DNA from: Phallusia mammillata
Taxonomy: Eukaryota > Chordata > Ascidiacea > Phlebobranchia > Ascidiidae
Direction: 5' to 3'
NCBI GenBank assembly: GCA_003260075.1
Contig: QLIY01000638.1
Span: forward strand, 1 to 64,000
Length of the DNA: 64,000 nucleotides
Shown here piece by piece: positions 51,606-61,410 of this stretch (positions are counted from its first letter, which is position 1; each line of letters starts with the position of its first letter). The notes beneath the pieces are model-generated. The model was given only the letters and a program-made list of their open reading frames with translations. It made no database searches and had not been told where the DNA came from. The position numbers were made by a program, and so were the translations under genes.

Positions 51606-53345
51606 GGCAATAATTAATTCTGTTTACACTTCCCAGTATTCTTGACTTTAGTTTGGAACAGTTCTTTTTTGAAAGTAGATGTTATTCCCTGCCTCTGCAC
51701 AGCACTATTTGGGTCTTGAACGTGCTGAACAATTGACTTAAAACAGTTACAGTCCCGTCAGTGCGATGGTGTAGATAGGATAGCAGCTAACCAAAACACA
51801 ACATGTCCTAAATATGCATGCTACATTAACTGCAAACGTATATAATTATAGTTTATTTGCAATTACAGCATACCTATTACCTACATGCAAAACACAGAAC
51901 GACTCAAAAGTTCTATCTAGTCTTCACACAACGAATATATTTTCTTTTAGCCGATTCACCATTAGTACGTGACAGAAGAGGCGAACACACTGGCCGCCGC
52001 AAAAAAGTTTTCCAGTCGCGTGCACCGAACAAGTCAACAATAAAACTGCTAACATATGTCAAGCATGGGCAATCAAGCATGCAAAAATACGTTGCGACTG
52101 CATTGCTTTGGTCCTCAGGCCAATTCGTCGCTGCGGTGTTTTGGCATTTTCAAGGTGATATCAGGAATCAGCATATTCTGACGGTGGTGTGGGCAACATT
52201 CGTGTGTCTGTAATTGGCGGAGAAAAAGGTCGAAGGGCGTTTTTGGAGGTGTGAAGTGGGCGTGGCATTGTGGTTAATATTGATTCATGCAGCGCATGAT
52301 TGTGCGACTGACAACCACAAAGCCCGAAGGACAACAATATTATTTATGTTCCTTTTACGTCTGATGCTGAAAATAGATTTCCAACCCTGCCAATCAGGCT
52401 TGCAATACTTCATCTTATCTATCTAAGTGTTCAAGTGAATCTTAATGAAGCAAACGCCACTAAACCAAATATTTTGAAAACTGAAGTTAGTTTCTCACAT
52501 ATTTCCGAAAAGCCTCGACCTACTAGTGTGAAATGCATGAAAACTCTATTATTACAGTACAGAACACATTGCTGCAAAAACCATAAAATACTCTACAGGC
52601 ACCTTGTTTGTATTTTGCTGCAATAATAATGGTTACCTTATGACCTTTCTCAATGAAACTTTTGGTACCAATTTCATGCATTTTAAAACATTCAAATAGG
52701 CATATTAGGCTAAGCCAAACTTCAGAATTACTGATTTTTAACCTAAAAAACAACCCTGCCTCAACTGCCCTGGATTGACTTGTTTGTGTCAATACCTATC
52801 TGGGCAAAACAAAAACTGTGCACCCAGAAAGTCCGATCACTCCAAAAACAATATGGTGTGCATGTTCAAGTCTATTTTGTTTAAATAATTTTTACTTTTA
52901 CTGATGGATTGTGACAACTATGCATTGCATTGTGTTTTATTGGGTAAAAGACCACCCTTATTCATTATAGCAGCATATATCCAGATTTGGTTACATTGCT
53001 TACAATTTAGCAATAAGGTTGAAACAGTGTGCACTGTCTGTAGCTTAACTTAACTAGTGTTATATAACACATAGAAAAGTGTAATATAATACACACACAA
53101 CAAAAACTTTCTGAGCTGTCCACAAGTCAAATATTTTAGGCACACTCCACCAACTGACAATTGATAAAATGGTACAATAGCCTGCAATGGTTATTTTTCG
53201 TGGGCCTTTCTGTATGTGTATTGAGGTTGGGTGTTCTTAAACAGACTGAATTTGGTATTTTTTATGCAAGCACCACCACATGTCCCATCACCATTCCTTA
53301 CATTTTGAAAGGTAATGCAAACCTTAAAATAGTTTATTGTGTTTG
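51606..53345. other. upstream region of SLC25A10 and 3' flank of PRKRIP1
   Basis: No further gene was recognised; frames at 51857-52213 and 52523-52792 lack family features. AATAAA on the minus strand (53333-53338) is the likely PRKRIP1 poly(A) signal, about 10 nt past its stop. A fragment of the inverted-repeat family (CAGTGTGCACTGTCTG) lies near 53024-53039. Confidence 0.5.
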
Positions 53346-53870
53346 TCATACAGAGTCTGTTGCTTCCTCAGCATTGGAATCAGAACCATCACTGTTACTT
53401 TGCTCATCTGTTTCTTCTGCTTTGTTTTGCTTTTTTCCTTGTTTCTTTTTCAGTTTCATATTTTGCTTTTTGCGCAGTCGCTTTGCACGTTTTTTATTGG
53501 TTGCTTCCTCGGCAGCTTTTTTGTTTTCCTCTTGCTTTTGAGCATACTCTTCATCAAGCTTTCGTCGCTTATCCTCATATGACATGAATTTCTGACGTGT
53601 AAACTCACGCCGTCGAATGTGGCGATAAACATGAAATTCACCACTCCCAGCTCCAGCGCTGGAACCCATAACATCCCTTACAAACTCAGGTGCATCTTTG
53701 GGTTTCCATGCTTTCTTTTGTTCAGGAATATAAACAGGCTTATCAGGGTTCTTCATTAATTTCTCTACTTTTAGTCTTTGAATGTCTGCAGGCCCCTTGA
53801 TGACTTTTATGGTCTTTTCTGCTGCTTTCTCATCCATTCGGGCCTCATTTCGGATAGCTTTTCCATCCAT
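53346..53870 (-). CDS. PRKRIP1: PRKR-interacting protein 1 homologue (PRKRIP1)
   Basis: Single exon, 174 residues. The diagnostic block is EFVRDVMGSSAGAGSGEFHV followed by YRHIRRREFTRQ, nearly identical to vertebrate PRKRIP1; LMKNPDKPVYIPE also matches. The C-terminal third is a long charged helix rich in Lys and Glu, ending in an acidic Ser/Asp/Glu tail (DEQSNSDGSDSNAEE) that extends past the vertebrate end. In vertebrates it is a nuclear protein of the late (C/C*) spliceosome and can bind dsRNA and inhibit PKR. The ATG lies 1 nt after the MANBAL stop codon, so it is the downstream member of a bicistronic unit. It has no intron, whereas the larger genes in the window are intron-rich. Confidence 0.96.
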   Translation of the reverse strand: MDGKAIRNEARMDEKAAEKTIKVIKGPADIQRLKVEKLMKNPDKPVYIPEQKKAWKPKDAPEFVRDVMGSSAGAGSGEFHVYRHIRRREFTRQKFMSYEDKRRKLDEEYAQKQEENKKAAEEATNKKRAKRLRKKQNMKLKKKQGKKQNKAEETDEQSNSDGSDSNAEEATDSV

Positions 53871-53871
53871 C

Positions 53872-54108
53872 TTACTTGCGTTTTCTTACAGATTTCTTGA
53901 CACCCTTTGTATTGCTGTTTGATTTTTGATTTAGGACAGGTTCAACTGCTCCTGTATCTTTTTTCAATTCAACTTCTTCACCTTTTTTATTTGAAATAGC
54001 AAAAGTAGCTATGATGCAAATCAGTTGAAAAATTCCACCAGTGTATAGAAGGACTTTTAAGATAATGTCAATAATTGATTCGCCTGGTTGATTTAATTCA
54101 TGTTCCAT
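53872..54108 (-). CDS. MANBAL: MANBAL-like small membrane protein
   Basis: 78 residues from MEHELNQPGESIID; an upstream in-frame ATG at 54141 would add 11 residues (MIIIYKCCFVD), but the shorter start fits the family length of about 85. One transmembrane segment is visible: IIDIILKVLLYTGGIFQLIC followed by IIATFAI. The YTGGIFQLICIIA core matches GLFLGAIFQLICVLA of vertebrate MANBAL. The C-terminus is basic (KKSVRKRK). It is a small, poorly characterised membrane protein. The stop TAA is followed by one G and then the PRKRIP1 ATG. The AT-rich leader has no clear TATA box. Confidence 0.88.
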   Translation of the reverse strand: MEHELNQPGESIIDIILKVLLYTGGIFQLICIIATFAISNKKGEEVELKKDTGAVEPVLNQKSNSNTKGVKKSVRKRK

Positions 54109-54334
54109 ATCAACAAAACAACATTTGTAAATAATGATCAATAGTGCCAGCAGTTAGCCTATTATTGCCTAAAAATTTAAATGGCTACTGTTAAGAGATG
54201 CTAGTTAAAAGTTCAAAGAAAGAGAATCAATCGGCTATAAATCCATGTTAAGATTACCATGTTAAGATTGTGTGTTACTTGGCACATCTGGTAAATTGCT
54301 TATTTCAATTGAACTTTTTGTTTAATTGCATGCT

Positions 54335-54485
54335 TGTAGCGGCCTCTCTCACTTCCGTTATCGTGTGCCTTCACACTACAGCTAACCGGACAGATTGCCT
54401 TCTTTCTCTGACTCTCGTCTTATGCGGCGTATTCGCTCATTGTGTTATTCTATTACGATGTACCTCGAATAAACACCTCGCTACA
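54335..54485 (+). mobile_element. LTR of a gypsy-type retrotransposon
   Basis: Starts TGTAGCG and ends CGCTACA, 7-bp perfect inverted ends beginning TG and ending CA. It contains GAATAAAC near its end as a poly(A) signal. It is followed at once by TTTGGTGACCCCAAGCG, which resembles a primer-binding site of Ty3/gypsy elements. At 151 bp it is short for an LTR. Confidence 0.7.
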
Positions 54486-54665
54486 TTTGGTGACCCCAAG
54501 CGTGCAAAAACGTTATTTTTGCATTATGACAGAAGCCACTAACTCAGAGAATGCTGTAGCAGTAAAGTTACCTAAGTTTTGAACAGCTCAGCGACGAGTT
54601 TGGTTTCAGCAAGCGGAGGCACAGTTCGCTTACCAGAAAGAAGTAAACCACCAATTAAAGTGTAT
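54486..54665 (+). mobile_element. gag fragment of gypsy-type element
   Basis: After the primer-binding-like site the frame from 54526 reads MTEATNSENAVAVKLPKF, then an in-frame stop, then TAQRRVWFQQAEAQFAYQKE. LPxF...RVWFxQAEAQF is typical of gypsy gag N-termini. The stop in the Phe-x-Thr motif and the loss of sequence after about 54665 show a dead fragment. Confidence 0.7.
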
Positions 54666-57600
54666 CAAAAGTAAAATAGATATAAACGATTCAGAAATTT
54701 TTACACAATATTTTTGGCTTTTTAGGCATACAAAGGCACAAACTTTTTGTAGAAAATATACTTTTCGGAATTTAACATGCATATTTTAAAATGTTTTCAT
54801 GACATGAATGTAATAGTGTGCTGGGACGATGGGTGCTCTGTGATCCCCCCCCCCTAACATGCATATTTTAAAATGTTTTCATGACATGAATGTAATAGTG
54901 TGGGACGATGGTTGCTCTGTGAGTTATCAAACTTTTACAGAATGTTCTCCAAAACACAAGCTTAAAAAATGTACCCATACACTATCCAAACCTATAAAAT
55001 ATATTTTTAGAATTATCACATCTTCATTAAAAAATATGCAAAATGCACTGGCTCAAACATGGAAGTGTTCAATTGGAAAATTGCATTCTTTTTTTTCTGA
55101 AATAACAACATTCCCAAATATCCCATGTTTTTATTTTCAAATTTTTTGCTTTACCCACTTTCCATTTTTCTGCTTTCAGTACCCAATTAAAAAGCTTAGA
55201 ATAATGTGTCAAAATTTGGAATCATTTCTCCTTTAGATTTGTAGATTTTACAACCGTGGTTCAGTAATTGTAAAACAACGATTGTTATTTCACTAATTCA
55301 GATTGCAAAAAAATCCTCCTGCCAAATTTGTACCTTATCCGTAAGATAAACCGTAGTATTTTATACATAACAATTTTACCACGACAAAAACAGAAAACAA
55401 AAGCTAGTGTTCATTTATCTTTGTCCACACAACACAACACGAGTCTAATTTGGAAAAAGTGAACGATAATCGGTCAAGCGCGTCGAAATATGGCAAACGT
55501 CATGCTTCACACAACATCATCCCCAAATACCAATCCCCCCCCCCCAGCGGGCCAAGCGATCCAAGTGGGCCCGCAGTTTTAGACGTGACCGGTATTTTAT
55601 GCATAACAATTTTACCACGACAAAAACAGAAAACAAAAGCTAATGTTCATTTATCTTTGTCCACACAACACAACACAACACAACACGAGTCTAATTTGGA
55701 AAAAGTCAACGATAATCGGTTAAGCGCGTCGAAATATGGCAAACGTCATGCTTCACATAACATCATCCCCAAATACCAATTACCAACAGATTTCAAAATC
55801 CTTCTAAATTTTGTTTTTGTTACGGAGTTGGATTTGCTTCCAATAAAATACTGAGGGCGATTGTGAATTGGCAATTCCATGTTTGAACTATACATCATTC
55901 AACACAAGTTGACAAAGTCACAAGTCATAAATACACCTTTATTGGCAACGAACAAATTTGGAATCAAAAGTTTGCCAATACTGCTTGGATTTTTTGTGCT
56001 ACTGCATCGCAACATTTCCATCGTACTGTGATGTCACACACATATGCAACGTAATAATTCAACAGAGGTCGCTAAAATCTGCTGACGGTATTTTTAACAC
56101 AACATCTGACCTTGAAGTTCTTGGGTAAAAAATGCAACTATTTTTCTCATTCGAAATTGAATTTTTTGCCAGTGATAGCGCGAGTAGCAAATGACAGTGA
56201 CCGGCAACTCAACACTCGCAAACATATGATTTGAAGCTTTTGCTTCAGGAAAAAGTAATTAAATTGGAACAAATTATTATCATTTAAAATTTGGCATCTG
56301 GTCCAAATGCAGCGAGGTGCGCTACCTGGCGGTTGAAAAATATCAAGAATCTATCCAAAACAATCATGAGACATGAAGCAAGTAATGTTTTTTTCATCCT
56401 TTAACTAAAGTTACAAAACTAACTAACTGTATATCACTAAGTTTATGCCCTTTGCCGTGACTAAAGGATAATACAAAAGGTTTTTTAAGAATTAAGCTTT
56501 TATATAGGGATTAGGGAAGTTTTAAACTGAACTCTGGTTATTTCAATAAAGTCATATTTTGAATATCTTGCATAGAGTGTGAAATTAAGCAAAACAATGG
56601 TTGAGCAACGTCAAGCAAAAGTGAGATTGAAATGCTTTACTGATAGTCCCTCCTTTTTATTTTGTTGTTGAGTATGACAGTAAGGTTTTTTTGGGTTAGC
56701 TTTACCCCCCCCCCCTAGTCCCTCCTTTTTATTTTGTTGTTGAGTATGACAGTAAGGTTTTTTGGGGTTAGCTTTACACAATACTCTATATACCTTGTAG
56801 AAATGTTTCATGATTTACTGTACTTAGTGTACTATATGTAATTCAATTATGGCCCACTGAACATTAAAATTGTTGTACAACATTATGATGTAAATTTGAC
56901 AATCAAATATTGTTCAAATTCTCAAGGTGCAACCGCTCTATTATACAAAATTAAAACATGTATCAAATCAAGTTAATCAACAGATGACAGATCTAACCTT
57001 TATATTAGGAATTTTTCTAAAATTATGTTAGGAATTTAAAACACAACCCCCCCCCCCAATACTCTATATACCTTGTAGAAATGTTTCATGATTTACTGTA
57101 CTTACTACTTAGTGTACTATATGTAATTCAATTATGGACCACTGAACATTAAAATTGTTGTCAATTATGGACCACTGAACATTAAAATTTGTTATGATGT
57201 AAATTTGACAATAAAATATTGTTCAAATTCTCAAGGTGCAACCGCTTCCCCCCCCCCATATGGGTTGTTTTTTGTGTCGCTAAAGTCTTTGTTTGCATTT
57301 CTAACGTTCAAATGTTTACCCCAATTTTAATGCCTTCGTCATACATTTTTGCCCCCCCCCCATATGGGTTGTTTTTTGTGTCGCTAAAGTCTTTGTTTGC
57401 ATTTCTAACTTTAAAATGTTTACCCCAATTTTAATGCTTTGTCATGTATTTTTACCAGCACATGTAACATTTTTATGCAGTATGAGACAAAAATGTATCA
57501 ACAGATCAAACCTTTACTTCTAAAATTATGTTAGGAATTTAAAACACAAATATAGGTCCTTTTTTGTGTAGCGAAACTCTTGGTTTGCATTTGTAACTTT

Positions 57601-58269
57601 CAAATGTTTTCCCCAATTTGAATGCCTTGTCATATATTTTTGCCAGCACAGGTGACTTTTTTATGCAGTATGAGATGAGTACACAAAAAATATTTATTTG
57701 TGTATGGACACTTTGAAACAAGAGAGTTTGTTTTTTTATACTTGTTTACTGCTGCTGTTTGCAGTAAACAACAAAAACAATTATTTTGGTCAAGTCAGGA
57801 AACATTATGCAAAAACTCATGTAGTCTTTGTTGGTTTGTTTAACATGTGTTTTTGGTCATGAAAGTGTTCATTATCTGTAATGTAATTATTTTCAGGGGC
57901 CTAGGGCAGGTAATTTTGTGCATAATTTTTATTTTTGTAAATGTGTACAAAGTCTGGTTGAACATCACTAATCAAATTTCTTGCTGGTCGCTGGTTGAAC
58001 AAATCTGCTTTTAGGTGAGTTTTGTTTGATATTTAGCATTGTGCTGTTAACAAAAATACAGTATGTATATCATACAATTGTTATTACATTTGATGTTAAA
58101 TTTAAGTTGAACACTTAATTCGCTAAATTGTGTTTGTTTGTTTCATACATTTTTTCTCAGCTACAAGCTTGCATCTGTATATATGCTCAGCTGCAGACAC
58201 TGCAGCCCCCCCCCCTGTTTGTTTCATACATTTTTTCTCAGCTACAAGCTTGCATCTGTATATGTGCTC
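54666..58269. other. sparse region full of short duplications around C runs
   Basis: No gene was recognised. Local copies flank the runs 54845-54854, 55535-55545, 56705-56715, 57047-57057, 57248-57257, 57352-57361 and 58206-58215. Between 57000 and 57600 a segment with ATATGGGTTGTTTTTTGTGT appears two to three times. A short ACACA tract lies at 55664-55685. A possible non-coding exon end (TGCTTTTAG/gtgagt) occurs near 58014. Confidence 0.5.
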
Positions 58270-58424
58270 AGCTGCAGACAGTGCACACTGTTTCGACCTA
58301 TAAGGTCTCGTCAGTGCAGCTGGTGATGAGAGATCGGCCGTATTGGCTAGTGCAGCCGTCCAACGGCACTCCAGTTTGTTAGGAGCAGCCTTATAGGTTA
58401 AAACAGTGTGCACTGTCTGCAGCT
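58270..58424. mobile_element. 155-bp near-palindromic inverted-repeat element
   Basis: The left arm AGCTGCAGACAGTGCACACT and the right arm AGTGTGCACTGTCTGCAGCT are exact reverse complements; pairing continues over about 36 nt to CCTATAAGG/CCTTATAGG. The loop contains CAGCTGGTGATGAGAGATCG and GGCTAGTGCAGCCGTCC. Related pieces occur near 3183-3213, 34240-34275, 34425-34515 and 53022-53045, so it is a dispersed family. Confidence 0.7.
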
Positions 58425-59643
58425 TAATATTTATTGGCTTGGTGCTTTTACATGTATATGCTCAGTGCTCACAGAAAATTGTTAGCAGCTTTTATGCACC
58501 AAGATGAAATATGTTACATATATTTAATAGACTGGAGCTTACTAATGTTAGGTTTATGATTTTTTTTTTAATTGCACAAACCAATCTTTAGCAGTACCTT
58601 TAAAAGTTGTGTTATAATATTGGATGTCAAAAAACAGTTATAATTTCCAAAATAACCACGCCAGAATAATATACCCATGGACTGGTAGGCGGTGTTGGTG
58701 CAAATTATTAATTAAAATGATGACGGTTTATAAAGGAAATCCTCGTACACTAAGCATCCTGTTACGATTAATTGTCTGACAGTATTTTTTTTACAAAAAT
58801 GTATGTTTGGATATAACTGGAACCAGCTCGCTTCCACAGACAAATGTTCACAGAACCATTAGTAATGCTTTATAAAGTTGATAAATTATAACTGTTTAAA
58901 CATAATGCAATCAGCTTGATGTATAGGAAACAAATGTTTTATGTTGTTACCATCAATGCTTTACAATTTATTTACTGCTTTAGTCAGTTTTATCTGAACA
59001 TGAAATGTTATGTTTAATGTCAAAGCAGACAGCACATCTTAAAGATATAATTACATGTGTGATAAAGGTTGAGGCTTATTATTGTGTGTCCTTATGCTGG
59101 TATAGTCATACTTTTGAAGAGTTTGAATGTTAAATCTAGCTAAAATTTATAGTACTGATGGGACCAGAGAGACAAAGAAATCAATTTACTTAGTATCAAC
59201 AAAAGCATGTGACTGGCATCCAGTTTGTGCATCCTGGCAATGGGCAATGTTTTTGTTTACATAATGTCAGCTGTATAAAAATGTATCTGTCAATTTGGAA
59301 AATAAAGCAGTGAGCTCCACTGTGTGGCTTTGGTGCTTAATTATTTGCTTAATGTATTTACTAAAATTACACATTGACAGTTTCCAAGGATTTTGCAATT
59401 AGTACTGTTCAATGCCAGTCAGATTTATTGTTATGATGGCAAATTGTTTTAGAGTTTAGACTTGAGTAGGTTGTCTACGCACACAGTGTTCTGTACTTTA
59501 GCTGTTTAGAGCTCAAATAGTGCTTGCGGATGTTTCTATTTCAGGAATACTGGTAATTTCTAAATGGGCGATGATTTTTTTGCAGATGAACTACAATTGT
59601 AAAACTTAATTTTATAATATATTGAAATTATTTTTCTAAACAG
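58425..59643. other. non-coding sequence upstream of orphan exon
   Basis: No gene or complete element recognised. AT-rich, with AATAAA at about 59301. It may be intron of the gene to which the exon at 59644-59804 belongs. Confidence 0.4.
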
Positions 59644-59804
59644 TTCACTGTGCAATGCCAAGCATTCAAACACAACAAGCACCAAGTTATCAAGGTCCAA
59701 TTGCACAGTTTTCTCCATACACTAGTCACCCTACTTCTCTTCCTGCTTTTCGTCCACTCTTTAATTCCGGTTTCAACATGCCTATCGCAGCAATGGTTCC
59801 AAAG
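59644..59804 (+). CDS. orphan internal or first coding exon, Pro/Ser/Gln-rich
   Basis: Bounded by TTCTAAACAG and AAGgtgaga, good acceptor and donor. From the ATG at 59655 it reads MPSIQTQQAPSYQGPIAQFS, then YTSHPTSLPAFRPLFNSGFN and MPIAAMVPK. The composition (Pro, Ser, Gln, aromatic) is that of a low-complexity region of an RNA-binding or transcription factor; I cannot name the family. No partner exon was found nearby, so the gene may have long introns and extend beyond the window. Confidence 0.5.
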
Positions 59805-59979
59805 GTGAGAAAGTCTTTACATCTTTTGTGTGTCTTTTTGTTGTGCAACCCCTATTGGTGGTGAATTTTGTGCTAAGACCACATACAATAAGGTTACTGT
59901 GCTGTGTAATAGCTTTGTTAAACATTTAAAATACCCACAAAATGCCTAATTTACAAACAAATGGGAATAATGCTTAAAG

Positions 59980-60060
59980 CAGGGGTTCCCAACTGGGGGT
60001 ACTCATACCCCTTGGGGGTACGAGATTGAACATCAAGGGGTACGAAGATGCTTGGGCCAA
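59980..60060. mobile_element. left end of a hAT-like element, right end not found
   Basis: CAGGGGTTCCCAACTGGGGG is a typical terminus of the elements described above and is followed by a GTACTCATACCCCTTGGGGG palindrome. No matching right end was recognised downstream. Confidence 0.4.
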
Positions 60061-61381
60061 AAAGCAGCTTTTCAAACAGATTTCACCTTAAAGTTTTGAC
60101 ATTGATCTTTGTTGCTCTAAGTAACCATATAACTTTGCAGTTTGCAACCATCTTTGTGGGGTTGTTTTTTGTGCGATTTGCCAAATATCAGGTGAGATTT
60201 TTTTCGTGCTAGATGGCACTAAAGAGTAACTATGCGCCTTCCAACGGCCAAAATGCTCAAACGCTCAAATGCGGCAGCAGTTGTAGACCAGTCTCGATTG
60301 GCGATTTTGCACCTTGCCGTTAAAAGTTTTTTCGTGCGCGTTTAGCGGTTTCTCGCATACACATGTTAAGTATGGTATTAGCCACACACTTAAGACTTGA
60401 CTTAACAAAGCATAAAAACTAAAGATTCACACATGTATACATGTATATGGTGGTCTATCGTTAAACAACCAATGTGCATCAGCAGCATTTCTAACTATTA
60501 AATATTAAGGCCAAAATATATCAAAAAATGACATGCTTTATCGTTCAAACGTTATGGCAAATGCTCATGCCATCATCAGTATTTTGAGGTCTACATCAAT
60601 CATACCGGTTTACAATTGAGTAAGAGTCACGTTAAACAAACAATAAAGCATGTCGCTTTTAACGTCTAGTTGGGCCGTTATATTCTTCATCACACTTGTG
60701 AACAGATCCGTGTATAGTGTTTTTTCATGTCTTGTTACCAAACTACAAACATTTATTGCGCATTCTAAGCAATGTTTTTTCACTCCCTTGTTCTCTGATT
60801 CAAACGCCAGTCCGCTAACACCTCTTGACAAACAATGTTTTCCATTTTCTTTATTTCACAAGAAATCCGCAAATAGCTATATGGAGAAAAACGGGCTGAA
60901 GCCCAAAACATTTGACAAACACAGGTTTTTCACTATAGACCACCTTTGCAATACGCACTCGTTTTTTGTTTAACGATTGCTTTAATTTTTGTGTTAGACT
61001 CTAAAGTCGATTGTGAATGGTTCAACGCGCAGTACAATATATACCATCTTCACGAAACGAGGATTTTTTTATGTGAGAGACTCGTTTGAATGAATAGTTA
61101 TATCTACGTGTGGTTTAAGTGATTGATTGATATCATTTACCATTTTCTGCGAAGAAGGCACTTGGATTCATTCCTCTTGTTATGGGCCAATGCAAAACTT
61201 GATGAAAGTAAAAGTTCACATCTTTCTTCGTTGTGTATGTGTCAAACCTATACAAAAATACATATATTCTTTATTTCCAGTGAAATTGACTTTACGTGTG
61301 TGCTCCGTTATTACCATTTCCAATATTTTTATTCTGGTCCAATTTAAAGCGTAATCGACAGAATTGGATTAAAATTTAAAA
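60061..61381. other. no recognised gene
   Basis: Frames at 60650-60973 and 61123-61354 have no family features. An AT-rich ATATATACC motif near 61042 could be a TATA box for the candidate exon at 61382. Confidence 0.35.
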
Positions 61382-61410
61382 ATGTCCTCCTGGGTCCGAG
61401 AGAAATATAA
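61382..61410 (+). CDS. candidate first exon, MSSWVREKYK
   Basis: ATGTCCTCCTGGGTCCGAGA continues to TATAA and then a strong donor gtaagt. Nine complete codons plus two bases. The higher GC content than its flank and the perfect donor suggest a real first exon, but no second exon was found in the remaining 2.6 kb. Confidence 0.3.

Noticed and set aside
53161-53587. Three plus-strand hydrophobic frames
   Set aside because: They are antisense shadows of PRKRIP1, whose Lys/Glu-rich codons read as Phe/Leu/Ser on the other strand.
55546-55585. GC-rich island between two AT-rich copies
   Set aside because: It is a short unique piece bounded by a C run and a duplicate, too short to interpret.
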